Position numbers and translations under genes: made by a program. This document shows, piece by piece, positions 50,131 through 58,260 of a stretch of DNA of 64,000 nt. How positions within the stretch are numbered: the first letter of the stretch is position 1; each line of letters opens with the position of its first letter. The stretch is from NCBI RefSeq assembly GCF_024793945.1, contig NZ_JANUSD010000005.1:62001-126000 (forward strand). The letters run 5' to 3'. Origin of the DNA: Emticicia fluvialis. Its GTDB lineage: Bacteria; Bacteroidota; Bacteroidia; Cytophagales; Spirosomataceae. The notes below the pieces were generated by a model. The model did no database searches and was not told the origin of the DNA. It worked only from the letters and a program-made list of their open reading frames with translations.

Positions 50131-51741
50131 ATGTATAAGAAAATTACACTTCTTCTGAGTTGCGTTACCTCTACCTTGTTTGCCCAGATTGAAAAGGCTC
50201 CGCCCAGGGCAGAGGGCGAATACGCCAATCGTTTAATTATCAGAGGTGTTACCCTCATTAACAGCACCGGAGCACCACCAGTAGGCCCCGTTGATATTGT
50301 AGTTGAAAAAAACAAAATTGTGCAGATACGCCAGGTGGGCTACCCGGGTGTGCCTATTGAAGAAAAAAGCCGGCCCAAATTGAACACCGGCGATAAAGAA
50401 CTGCACTGCACCGGTATGTACCTCATGCCCGGTTTTGTAGATATGCACGGCCACATTGGAGGTAAAGCCCAGGGAACCCCGGCCGAATACGTATTTAAAC
50501 TCTGGCTGGCGCATGGTATTACCACTATCAGAGACCCATCAGCAGGAAACGGGCTCGACTGGACCCTGGAACACAAAAAGAAAAGTGAAAGCAATGAAAT
50601 AACTGCTCCGCGCATTAAAGCCTACACTGCGTTTGGGATGGGGGCGGATAAGCCCATCACAACACCTGAAGAAGCCCGCCAGTGGGTAAGAGCCAATGCC
50701 GCTAAAGGGGCAGATGGAATCAAATTCTTTGGGGCTGCTCCGGATATTTTCCGTGCTGCTTTAGAAGAAAACAAAAAGATTGGTCTGCGTTCGGCATGCC
50801 ATCATGCACAACTGGAAGTTGGCCGTATGAACGTGCTGGCAACAGCTAAAGCGGGGCTAACAACCATGGAACACTGGTACGGCCTGCCCGAAGCGCTGTT
50901 TGACGAAAGAACCTTGCAAAACTACCCGCCGGATTATAATTACAATAATGAGCAAGACCGCTTTGAAGAAGCAGGCAAACTCTGGAAACAGGCCGCAGAG
51001 CCGGGCTCAGCCCAATGGTATCAGGTAATGGACGAACTCCTGAAACTGGATTTTACACTTGACCCCACCTTTAACATCTACGAAGCCAACCGCGAACTGA
51101 TGCTGGCACGCAGAGCCGAGTGGCATGATGAATACACCCTGCCATCGGTATGGCGTTTCTATGGGCCCAGTCGTATCTCTCACGGGTCTTACTGGCTTAA
51201 CTGGGGAACCGAGCAGGAGGTAGCCTGGAAAGAGAACTACCGTATCTGGATGCGCTTTGTGAATGAGTATAAAAACCGCGGCGGCCGCGTAACCACAGGT
51301 TCAGATTCCGGATATATCTATCAACTATATGGCTTTGCTTACATCAGAGAGCTTGAGTTGCTACGTGAGGCGGGTTTCCACCCATTAGAGGTAATAAGAG
51401 CTGCTACATTAAAAGGGGCTGAGGCGCTGGGAATGGCCGACCAGATAGGCTCGGTAGAAGTAGGAAAATTCGCCGATTTCGTAATAACAGAAGAAAATCC
51501 GCTGGCTAACCTCAAAACCCTGTATGGTACGGGCGCTATAAGGGTTAATGATAAAAACGAGGTAGTAAGAGTAGGAGGGGTAAAATACACCGTAAAAGAT
51601 GGTGTGGTATATGACGCCAAAAAACTACTGGCCGATGTGCGCAAGATTGTAGCTGACGCCAAAGCGAAAGAAGACTTTGAGATAACCCAACCGGGCATTC
51701 CGCAAAAAAAGGCGGCAAAGGTTCAGGGTTCTACCAAATAA
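50131..51741 (+). CDS. Secreted amidohydrolase-family protein
   Basis: A 536-aa metal hydrolase, begun at the ATG at 50131 with signal peptide MYKKITLLLSCVTSTLFA. The fold parts: an N-terminal beta sandwich (about 35-90), the metal motif GFVDMHGHIGG (HxH), further His in SACHHAQ and TTMEHWYG, and the late TTGSDSGY with the metal Asp. The end returns to the sandwich domain (GSVEVGKFADFVITEENPLA). Such exported members cleave amide or ester rings, often dipeptides or hydantoins; the substrate cannot be told. It has its own promoter box and terminator. Confidence 0.87.
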   Translation: MYKKITLLLSCVTSTLFAQIEKAPPRAEGEYANRLIIRGVTLINSTGAPPVGPVDIVVEKNKIVQIRQVGYPGVPIEEKSRPKLNTGDKELHCTGMYLMPGFVDMHGHIGGKAQGTPAEYVFKLWLAHGITTIRDPSAGNGLDWTLEHKKKSESNEITAPRIKAYTAFGMGADKPITTPEEARQWVRANAAKGADGIKFFGAAPDIFRAALEENKKIGLRSACHHAQLEVGRMNVLATAKAGLTTMEHWYGLPEALFDERTLQNYPPDYNYNNEQDRFEEAGKLWKQAAEPGSAQWYQVMDELLKLDFTLDPTFNIYEANRELMLARRAEWHDEYTLPSVWRFYGPSRISHGSYWLNWGTEQEVAWKENYRIWMRFVNEYKNRGGRVTTGSDSGYIYQLYGFAYIRELELLREAGFHPLEVIRAATLKGAEALGMADQIGSVEVGKFADFVITEENPLANLKTLYGTGAIRVNDKNEVVRVGGVKYTVKDGVVYDAKKLLADVRKIVADAKAKEDFEITQPGIPQKKAAKVQGSTK

Positions 51742-51753
51742 CTGATTGGAAAC

Positions 51754-51789
51754 AAAAAGGCGATATAGTTTCTTCTATACCGCCTTTTT
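51754..51789. terminator. Terminator between the amidohydrolase and glycosyltransferase genes
   Basis: AAAAAGGCGATATAG pairs with CTATACCGCCTTTTT with one mismatch and a 6-nt loop. It can serve both convergent genes. Confidence 0.8.
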
Positions 51790-51790
51790 G

Positions 51791-52525
51791 TTATTTTTTA
51801 AAATAATCTCCTCTTGAGAAATGCTTTTCAATCCAGCAATACATCAAAATGAAAAGATAACGGCTGCCCATTTCTTTAATTTTCAGCTTAGATTCGCCAT
51901 ACTTGCGGTTGGTCCAGCTGTTGGGTACAACGGCATACGTGTATCCGCGCACAATTGCTTTTAAAGGGAGTTCGACTGTGAGATTGAAATGCGGAGATAA
52001 GAACGGCTTAATGCCCTCAATGGTTTCTCTTTTATATAGCTTGAATGCATTGGTGGTATCATTATATTTGATACCCATCATGTTTTTAATAATGAAATTG
52101 GCAATGCGGTTAATAAACTTCTTGAGGGGCGGATAATCAATCACTTTTCCACCTTTTATCCAACGGCTGCCATAAACCGCATCTACGTTTTTCTCAAGCA
52201 TGGTTTTATAATACTTCACAAGGTCTTCGGGGTCGTCAGACATGTCAGCCATAAATACAGCCACGCAATCGCCTGTGAAACGTTCCAGGCCATACCGTAC
52301 AGCGTAGCCAAATCCATTCGGGCCTTTATTGGTATCAAAAACAAGTGTCGGAATTTCTCCGGAAAGTGATTCAAGAACAGCCAGTGTCTGGTCTTTAGAG
52401 TTATCGTTAGTAACCCATATTTCGTGAGGAATATCGTGCTTTTTTAAGGTTGTATATAAAGTGCGCAGGGTTTCCGGAATACTCTCTTGTTCGTTATAGG
52501 CAGGAATAACAACGCTTAGTTTCAT
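51791..52525 (-). CDS. Family 2 glycosyltransferase (polyprenyl-phosphate sugar type)
   Basis: A 244-aa GT-A fold enzyme. The N-terminus LSVVIPAYNEQESIPETL binds the nucleotide sugar. The metal motif is at CVAVFMADMSDDPEDL. Further on are SRWIKGGKV and NDTTNAFKLYKRETIEG, as in dolichyl/undecaprenyl-phosphate mannosyl- or glucosyltransferases. There is no membrane domain after 210, so it is the soluble, single-domain kind, probably working on a polyprenyl phosphate. No linked surface-polysaccharide genes are seen. Confidence 0.87.
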   Translation of the reverse strand: MKLSVVIPAYNEQESIPETLRTLYTTLKKHDIPHEIWVTNDNSKDQTLAVLESLSGEIPTLVFDTNKGPNGFGYAVRYGLERFTGDCVAVFMADMSDDPEDLVKYYKTMLEKNVDAVYGSRWIKGGKVIDYPPLKKFINRIANFIIKNMMGIKYNDTTNAFKLYKRETIEGIKPFLSPHFNLTVELPLKAIVRGYTYAVVPNSWTNRKYGESKLKIKEMGSRYLFILMYCWIEKHFSRGDYFKK

Positions 52526-52727
52526 CAGTTTTATTAAATTTAGCTTCTCGCAGGAAGATAAAAGTGCAAGTGTTCAAACATTTTTATTGAATCGGAGGCA
52601 AATGTCTGAAAACTAAACCTAAATTCAAAGGAACAGAAGCCCTGATGCATAAATGAGATAAGCACAAGCCTGGACTGTTGATTCTTTGTCAGAAATTTTA
52701 TCTTTATGTTATAAGTATAAATATTAA

Positions 52728-52735
52728 TAACTTTG
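52728..52735 (+). promoter_or_regulatory. -7 box (TAACTTTG) of dinB
   Basis: Exact TAnnTTTG, 38 nt before the GTG start at 52774. The TTG box is not clear. No LexA-type site was recognised nearby. Confidence 0.45.
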
Positions 52736-52773
52736 TTTAAACACGTACTTATATCATATTAGGGGTTTTAGGG

Positions 52774-53844
52774 GTGGCAAGCCGTAAAATTATTCATATT
52801 GACATGGATGCTTTCTACGCATCGGTAGAGCAGCGAGACTTTGCCGATTTGCGGGGCAAACCCATTGCCGTAGGTGGAAGCCGTGAGCGGGGTGTGGTAG
52901 CTGCTGCCAGCTACGAGGCCCGCAAATTTGGTGTGCGCTCGGCCATGTCGTCCAGAATAGCCAGGCAGAAATGTCCGCAATTAATCTTCGTAAAGCCGCG
53001 CTTTGAAGTCTACAAACAGGTATCAGTAGAAATCAGAGAGATTTTTCTTGAATATACGCCTTTGGTTGAGCCGCTATCGCTCGATGAAGCATATCTTGAT
53101 GTAACCGAAAACCTGAAAGGAATAGAAACCGCCACACAAATAGCGCAGGAAATAAAAGAGCGAATTAAACAGAAAACCGGACTCACTGCCTCTGCCGGGG
53201 TTTCAATCAATAAATTCCTTGCCAAAATTGCCTCAGACTACAGAAAGCCCGACGGATTGTTTGTTATTAAACCCTCACAGGCCGAAAAATTTGTAGAAGT
53301 ATTAGAGATTGGCAAATTTCATGGAATTGGCAGAGTAACAGCCGAAAAAATGAACAAAATGGGCATTTTTACCGGTAAAGACCTGAAAGCCAAAAGTGTT
53401 GAGTTTCTCACAAATCATTTTGGTAAAATGGGGGGCTATTATTTTGATATTGCCCATGGGGTAGATAACCGCCCGGTTAACCCCGATAGCATACGGAAAT
53501 CGGTAGGAGTAGAGAATACCTTTGACAAAGACTTTACAGAGCCGGAAGACCTTTACAGAGAAATGGACGATATACTGGAACAACTCTGGCGCCGCATGAC
53601 CCGCATAAAAGCCTATGGTAAAACCATTACATTGAAGATAAAATTCGCCGACTTTGAGAGCATCACCCGTAGCCGCACTTCACAATTACCGGTACTTGAA
53701 GAAACATTGCTGGCAAAAATATCTTATGAGTTGCTGCATGCCCTTTTACCAATGCCCAAGGGTGTTCGGTTACTGGGTATTTATTTATCAAATCTGGCTT
53801 TTGAAGAAGAAATGGCCGGAAGGCAGCTAACGATTGACTTCTAA
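52774..53844 (+). CDS. dinB: DNA polymerase IV
   Basis: A 356-aa Y-family polymerase for translesion synthesis. The start codon is GTG at 52774; no ATG lies in a better position (the first ATG is inside the catalytic motif). Catalytic parts: IHIDMDAFYASVEQRDF with the first metal Asp and the steric-gate Tyr, SLDEAYLDVT with the Asp-Glu pair, and LTASAGVSINKFLAKIASD. The helix-hairpin-helix and little-finger domains follow to the end. It lacks a clear C-terminal beta-clamp motif except possibly RQLTIDF. It stands alone with a terminator. Confidence 0.94.
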   Translation: MASRKIIHIDMDAFYASVEQRDFADLRGKPIAVGGSRERGVVAAASYEARKFGVRSAMSSRIARQKCPQLIFVKPRFEVYKQVSVEIREIFLEYTPLVEPLSLDEAYLDVTENLKGIETATQIAQEIKERIKQKTGLTASAGVSINKFLAKIASDYRKPDGLFVIKPSQAEKFVEVLEIGKFHGIGRVTAEKMNKMGIFTGKDLKAKSVEFLTNHFGKMGGYYFDIAHGVDNRPVNPDSIRKSVGVENTFDKDFTEPEDLYREMDDILEQLWRRMTRIKAYGKTITLKIKFADFESITRSRTSQLPVLEETLLAKISYELLHALLPMPKGVRLLGIYLSNLAFEEEMAGRQLTIDF

Positions 53845-53846
53845 CG

Positions 53847-53877
53847 AAAAGAGCTCATCATAACGACGAGCTCTTTT
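53847..53877. terminator. Terminator after dinB
   Basis: AAAAGAGCTC pairs perfectly with GAGCTCTTTT (10 bp) with an 11-nt loop, flanked by A and T tracts. It is shared with pyk, which ends at 53898 from the other side. Confidence 0.8.
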
Positions 53878-53897
53878 CTATATGGTTCAGATTAGTA

Positions 53898-55349
53898 TTA
53901 TTCAACCCGGCTTAATTTGATAGTGTTGGTCCGGTGGTTTTCATGAAGAGGCATACTTAGGGTATTTACAAACAAATCTCCTGCAGCAAGCTCTCCTTTT
54001 TCAACCAGGGTATCTCTGATGTTAGCCACTACTTCTTCTACACTTTTATCTTTCAGGTGATTGTATTTAAAAGCAGTAATGCCCGAATACAAACTCAACT
54101 GGGTTAAAAGCTTTTCGTTTCCGGTGAAGATAAATGTATTGGCCTTAGGGCGGTGATGCGATAAACGAACAGCCGTATAACCAGAGGTAGTAATGCCAAT
54201 GATGGCTTTTACTTTCAGGTCACGTGCAAGGCGGCAGGCGTTCATTACCACGTTATCATTTTCTTTTTCTTCAGACTTATAAGAGTCTTCCGTAACACGG
54301 GCATGGTGGCGGTAATATAATTTCTTCCAGTCGGCTTCGTTCTCTACTTTTTCAATGGTTTTTACCATTGTTTCAACCGCAAGAATAGGATATTTACCAG
54401 AGGCGCTTTCTGCACTTAGCATTACGGCATCTGCACCATCTAATACGGCATTGGCCACATCACCAACCTCTGCACGGGTTGGGCGGGGGCTGTCAATCAT
54501 GCTTTCAAGCATTTGTGTTGCCACAATTACAGGTTTGGCAGCCAGATTAGATTTTTCAACCAAAGCTTTCTGAATCAATGGCACGTCTTCTGACGGAATC
54601 TCCACACCGAGGTCTCCACGGGCTACCATAATACCATCTGTTGCGGCAATGATAGAGTCCATGTTGTCAACCGCTTCCGGCTTTTCTATCTTGGCAATAA
54701 CCTTTGCCTCTTTTCCCTGCGCTTTTATGTAATTCTGTATATCCTTTATTTCGTCTGCTGTTCTTACAAAAGAAAGGGCTATCCAGTCTACATCATTCAA
54801 TAAACCAAATTTCAGGTCTTCCCAGTCTTTTTCTGTAACCGATGGCTGAGAAATATTGGTATTAGGCAGGTTTACACCTTTCTTTTGTTTTAAAAGGCCG
54901 CCATATACTACTTCTGTAATAACGTCCATTCCGTCAACGCCGGTTACTTTTACTTCCAGCTTGCCGTCGTCCATCAATATTCTTTCACCCAGCTTCACGT
55001 CCTGATACATACCCTTATAAGGTGTGCTCACACGCTGACCGTTTCCGATTACATCTTCGTTAGTAAATACCAGTTTGTCGCCAGCAAAAATTTCAACACC
55101 CTCATTACCTGTTTCCATCTGGCCTATTCTGATTTTCGGGCCTTGTAAATCCTGCAGAATAGCGCATTTAAAACCATGTTCAGCGTTTATTTTCCTGATA
55201 CGGCTAATACGCATCTGGTGGTCTTCGTGGGTTCCGTGAGAGAAATTTAAACGGAAAACATTTACACCGGCTTTAGCCAGTGCCAATAGCATTTCTTCAC
55301 TTTCAGAAGCTGGTCCGACTGTGGCTACAATTTTGGTTTTTCTGTGCAT
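53898..55349 (-). CDS. pyk: Pyruvate kinase
   Basis: A 483-aa glycolytic enzyme that makes pyruvate and ATP from phosphoenolpyruvate and ADP. Core parts: TKIVATVGPASESEEMLLAL, NVFRLNFSHGTHEDH, IAKIEKPEAVDNMDSIIAAT with the catalytic Lys, VARGDLGVEIPSEDVPLIQK and the pivot MLESMIDSPRPTRAEVGDVA. The C-terminal domain (about 350-483) is the usual regulatory one. Together with fbaA it gives two glycolysis genes in this window, but they are not linked. Confidence 0.95.
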   Translation of the reverse strand: MHRKTKIVATVGPASESEEMLLALAKAGVNVFRLNFSHGTHEDHQMRISRIRKINAEHGFKCAILQDLQGPKIRIGQMETGNEGVEIFAGDKLVFTNEDVIGNGQRVSTPYKGMYQDVKLGERILMDDGKLEVKVTGVDGMDVITEVVYGGLLKQKKGVNLPNTNISQPSVTEKDWEDLKFGLLNDVDWIALSFVRTADEIKDIQNYIKAQGKEAKVIAKIEKPEAVDNMDSIIAATDGIMVARGDLGVEIPSEDVPLIQKALVEKSNLAAKPVIVATQMLESMIDSPRPTRAEVGDVANAVLDGADAVMLSAESASGKYPILAVETMVKTIEKVENEADWKKLYYRHHARVTEDSYKSEEKENDNVVMNACRLARDLKVKAIIGITTSGYTAVRLSHHRPKANTFIFTGNEKLLTQLSLYSGITAFKYNHLKDKSVEEVVANIRDTLVEKGELAAGDLFVNTLSMPLHENHRTNTIKLSRVE

Positions 55350-55386
55350 ATTTAAAATAAAATATTTCTTAACCCTGAGAACGTCG

Positions 55387-55394
55387 CAAAAATA
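55387..55394 (-). promoter_or_regulatory. pyk -7 box (TATTTTTG)
   Basis: Exact TAnnTTTG on the minus strand, 37 nt before the pyk start. No good TTG box at the expected distance. Confidence 0.4.
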
Positions 55395-55670
55395 ATAACT
55401 ATTTATGAGAATTACCGAATAAACCCTGTTGATTTATACGGCAAGCCTATTTGTGTCAAAAATGACTTAATATATAAGTGCCTAATATTCAGCCGTTTAA
55501 ATATTTATTAAATGATAATAAAAAAGCAGGTGCCCTATCCTGATGGGGGTTGAAATATCATCTTTTGATGGCCTGAACCTGCCAAAACACAGTATATAAC
55601 CTTGAAACCCGAAACCCTTACAGTAGTTAAAAAAGCAGTAAGCCCGGTTTGAAAAAAATAAAAAGAAGTT
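55395..55670. other. Intergenic region between pyk and the leuA promoter
   Basis: About 275 nt without a credible gene. It must hold the upstream part of the pyk promoter; otherwise it is AT-rich with no repeats or strong hairpins that I can see. Confidence 0.4.
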
Positions 55671-55701
55671 TTTGCCGGAAAAAAATAATGTGTTAAATTT
55701 G
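55671..55701 (+). promoter_or_regulatory. Consensus promoter of the leuA leader
   Basis: TTTG (55671-55674), exactly 19 nt, TAAATTTG (55694-55701), an exact TAnnTTTG. RNA should begin at about 55706, roughly 20 nt before the leader-peptide start and 185 nt before leuA. Confidence 0.75.
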
Positions 55702-55726
55702 TGTCCTTAGTAATTTCAAAAAGCAA

Positions 55727-55783
55727 TTGAAACAAAACGTAATCGCAATTTCACTTCTCCTTCTGCTCAGCTTTTCAGTGTGA
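55727..55783 (+). CDS. leuL: Leucine leader peptide (attenuator)
   Basis: An 18-codon frame from TTG (55727) to TGA (55781). It encodes MKQNVIAISLLLLLSFSV with five Leu codons in a row at 55754-55768 (CTT CTC CTT CTG CTC). No ATG is available in this frame between the promoter and the Leu codons, so a TTG start is assumed. The frame is followed at once by sequence that can form an antiterminator, then by a terminator hairpin and leuA. A ribosome stalling at these codons when charged leucyl-tRNA is scarce would favour readthrough. The peptide itself needs no function. Confidence 0.72.
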   Translation: MKQNVIAISLLLLLSFSV

Positions 55784-55820
55784 GAAACGGAGACTTTGTA
55801 TAAATCAAAAGCCCTTTCTT
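55782..55820 (+). promoter_or_regulatory. Antiterminator pairing of the leuA leader
   Basis: GAGAAACGG (55782-55790), which overlaps the leader stop codon, can pair with CCCTTTCTT (55812-55820) with one mismatch and one G-T pair. That uses the left arm of the terminator. A ribosome at the stop codon would mask the first strand; one stalled at the Leu codons would leave it free. Confidence 0.55.
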
Positions 55821-55845
55821 GCACATGGTGAGAAAGGGCTTTTTT
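55807..55845 (+). terminator. Attenuator terminator before leuA
   Basis: AAAAGCCCTTTCT pairs perfectly with AGAAAGGGCTTTT (13 bp, 11-nt loop) and ends in six T. It lies 24 nt after the leader-peptide stop and 45 nt before the leuA ATG, so it can only act on the leader transcript. Confidence 0.85.
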
Positions 55846-55890
55846 GCGAGAAAAAGAAGTAGTAAAAATAACTAAACACCTCATTAAGCA

Positions 55891-57045
55891 ATGAGCCAGA
55901 AAATTTATGTTTTCGACACCACCTTACGAGATGGAGAACAAGTGCCCGGTTGCCAGTTAACAACCGACGAAAAGGTTATGATTGCCAAGCAGCTGGAAAA
56001 GCTGGGTGTCGATATTATTGAAGCAGGTTTCCCGATTTCAAGTCCCGGCGATTTCAACTCTGTTGTAGCGGTTTCAAAAGCCGTTACAGAACCAACGGTT
56101 TGTGCCCTTTCAAGAGCAATCAAGGGTGACATTGAGTCTGCTGCTGAAGCCCTGAAATATGCCAAGCGGCCGCGTATACATACCGGTATTGGGGCTTCTG
56201 ATATTCACATCAAACATAAATTTAACAGTACTCGCGAACAGATTATTGAACAGGCCATTTCAGCAGTGAAGCATGCTAAAAAGTTTGTTGAAGACGTAGA
56301 GTTTTATGCTGAAGACTCTGGTCGTGCCGATCTTGAGTTTTTGGCAAAACTGACCGACGAGGTTATCAAAGCAGGCGCTACAGTAGTAAACCTGCCCGAT
56401 ACAACAGGATATGTGCTGCCACATGAAATGTATCAGCGTATTTCATATATCATGAATAATGTGCCAAATGTAGACAAAGCCATTATTTCCATGCACAACC
56501 ATAACGATTTAGGTCTGGCTACTGCCAATACCATTGCGGGTATTCAAGCCGGAGCAAGACAGGTAGAGGTAACCATCAACGGTATTGGTGAGCGCGCTGG
56601 TAATACTTCGCTGGAAGAAGTAGCCATGATTCTGAAAGTGCACAAATCGCTTGGTTATCATACCAATATTGAAAGCACCATGCTTGCGCCTATCAGTAAT
56701 TTGGTTTCTGATACCATGCGTATGCCTGTGCAGGCCAATAAAGCCATTGTGGGCCGTAATGCCTTTGCGCACTCGTCGGGTATTCATCAGGATGGTTTCC
56801 TGAAACATACCGAAAACTACGAGATTATCAGCCCGCAAGAGGTTGGCGTAGATAAGTCGTCTATTGTGCTTACAGCCAGAAGCGGCCGCCATGCTTTAAA
56901 GCACCGTTTGGAAAAACTGGGTTATAATCTTGATAAACCCGAAATTGATTATACGTACAGTCGCTTCCTTGAGCTTGCCGACAGAATTAAGGAAGTAAAT
57001 GATAAAGACCTGGTATTGTTGATGAAAGAGGTTGCTGTTTCCTGA
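55891..57045 (+). CDS. leuA: 2-isopropylmalate synthase, short form without regulatory domain
   Basis: A 384-aa HMGL-like acyltransferase. It joins acetyl-CoA and 2-oxoisovalerate at the first committed step of leucine synthesis. The N-terminal barrel has FDTTLRDGEQVPG (8-20, with R13 and D14), the metal site SMHNHNDLGLA, and NGIGERAGNTSLEEVAM. A short linker part follows (HSSGIHQDGFLK). The usual C-terminal LeuA_dimer domain of about 120 aa, which binds leucine, is missing; full LeuA is about 510 aa. Homocitrate synthase has similar size, but the Leu-rich leader peptide upstream supports leuA. No leuBCD genes follow in the window. Confidence 0.86.
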   Translation: MSQKIYVFDTTLRDGEQVPGCQLTTDEKVMIAKQLEKLGVDIIEAGFPISSPGDFNSVVAVSKAVTEPTVCALSRAIKGDIESAAEALKYAKRPRIHTGIGASDIHIKHKFNSTREQIIEQAISAVKHAKKFVEDVEFYAEDSGRADLEFLAKLTDEVIKAGATVVNLPDTTGYVLPHEMYQRISYIMNNVPNVDKAIISMHNHNDLGLATANTIAGIQAGARQVEVTINGIGERAGNTSLEEVAMILKVHKSLGYHTNIESTMLAPISNLVSDTMRMPVQANKAIVGRNAFAHSSGIHQDGFLKHTENYEIISPQEVGVDKSSIVLTARSGRHALKHRLEKLGYNLDKPEIDYTYSRFLELADRIKEVNDKDLVLLMKEVAVS

Positions 57046-57066
57046 AAAACAGGCCTGTCGATTCTG

Positions 57067-57104
57067 ATAAGGGAGTTTGTGAATCTGTTCATAAACTCCC
57101 TTAT
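57067..57104 (+). terminator. Terminator after leuA
   Basis: ATAAGGGAGTTTGTGAA pairs with TTCATAAACTCCCTTAT over 17 bp with one G-T pair and a 4-nt loop, followed by TTTATG. It ends the leuA unit as a single gene. Confidence 0.8.
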
Positions 57105-57158
57105 TTTATGTAGTTTAGCAGATAGAAATTTATTAATCACACCTACTTCATCGAAAAA

Positions 57159-58202
57159 ATGCCTGATCGTCGACATTTTCTCAGTTCAAGCCTGCTGGCT
57201 GGTATAGGGCTGGCCAATCTGAATTTTTCGTTTCCTGATAACCAGCATAAAACTTTAAAACCGGCGGCGCTGAAACCGGGCGATACCATCGGGCTGGTTT
57301 GCCCGGCCTATTCGGCATTTTTAAAAGAAGAAGTGCAGATAACCATTGAAAGCCTGGAAACATTGGGTTTTAAAGTGAAAAAGGGCGACCACATGTTTGA
57401 CCGATACGGGTATCTGGCAGGAACAGATGCCGACAGAGCCGCCGACATCAATAAAATGTTTGCCGATAAAAGCATTAACGGCATAATGGCCATGCATGGC
57501 GGCTGGGGTTGTGCCAGAATTCTGCCTTTGCTTGATTATAAAACCATTCAGAAAAACCCTAAAGTTTTTATTGGCTATAGCGATATAACCGCTTTGTTGC
57601 TGGGCATTTACAGCCAGACAGGGCTTGTTACTTTTCATGGGCCGGTAGGTTCTTCAACCTGGAACAGCTTTTCTGTTGAAAATTTTAAAAACCTGCTGCT
57701 GGAAGCCAATGCAGTGCAATTGACAAACCCCGTAAAAAAGGGCGACAACCTGGTGCAGGTAGATGACCGCATATATACCATTAACCCCGGCATTGCTACC
57801 GGCAGGTTAATAGGCGGAAACCTGACAGTGCTTAGCCATATACTGGGTTCGCCTTATGTGCCTGATTTTAAGGGGAATATCTTGTTTCTGGAAGATGTAG
57901 GTGAAGATATTTACCGTATGGACAGGATGATTACCCAACTGAAACTGGCAGGTATTTTAAACCAGCTTTCGGGTTTTATATTTGGTAAGTGTACAGACTG
58001 CCCGCCGTCTAAAGGGGGCTATGGCTCTTTAACTATGGAAGATATTTTTGAAGACCATATCAGGCCCTTGAGCATCCCGGCATTCTCAGGCGCTATGATA
58101 GGCCATATAAAAGATAAATTTACTGTACCTGTTGGTATTAAAGCTACTATTGATGCAACCAAAGGAAGCATTACACTAAACGAAAGCGCCGTTAATAAAT
58201 AA
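57159..58202 (+). CDS. LD-carboxypeptidase (peptidase S66), possibly Tat-exported
   Basis: A 347-aa serine peptidase of the LdcA type that trims the terminal D-Ala from tetrapeptides of cell-wall muropeptides during recycling. The catalytic Ser is S141 in FIGYSDITAL; a Glu in LFLEDVGEDIYRM and a His in MIGHIKDKF complete the triad. The N-terminus MPDRRHFLSSSLLAGIGLAN has twin arginines and a hydrophobic stretch, so it may use the Tat path, unlike cytosolic E. coli LdcA. It stands alone between the leuA and M14 peptidase genes. Confidence 0.87.
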   Translation: MPDRRHFLSSSLLAGIGLANLNFSFPDNQHKTLKPAALKPGDTIGLVCPAYSAFLKEEVQITIESLETLGFKVKKGDHMFDRYGYLAGTDADRAADINKMFADKSINGIMAMHGGWGCARILPLLDYKTIQKNPKVFIGYSDITALLLGIYSQTGLVTFHGPVGSSTWNSFSVENFKNLLLEANAVQLTNPVKKGDNLVQVDDRIYTINPGIATGRLIGGNLTVLSHILGSPYVPDFKGNILFLEDVGEDIYRMDRMITQLKLAGILNQLSGFIFGKCTDCPPSKGGYGSLTMEDIFEDHIRPLSIPAFSGAMIGHIKDKFTVPVGIKATIDATKGSITLNESAVNK

Positions 58203-58203
58203 A

Positions 58204-58244
58204 CAAAAAGCCCTTTCAGTACATATTCCTGAAAGGGCTTTTTG
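58204..58244. terminator. Terminator between LD-carboxypeptidase and M14 peptidase genes
   Basis: CAAAAAGCCCTTTCAG pairs perfectly with its reverse complement (16 bp, 9-nt loop). The A and T flanks allow use from both sides. Confidence 0.85.
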
Positions 58245-58260
58245 CCTGCAATGGAGGCAT

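Noticed and set aside
57159..57218. The LD-carboxypeptidase N-terminus as part of a wrongly extended cytosolic protein
   Set aside because: The RR-x-FL pattern followed by a hydrophobic run is a good Tat-like signal, so the start at 57159 was kept, although export is not proved.
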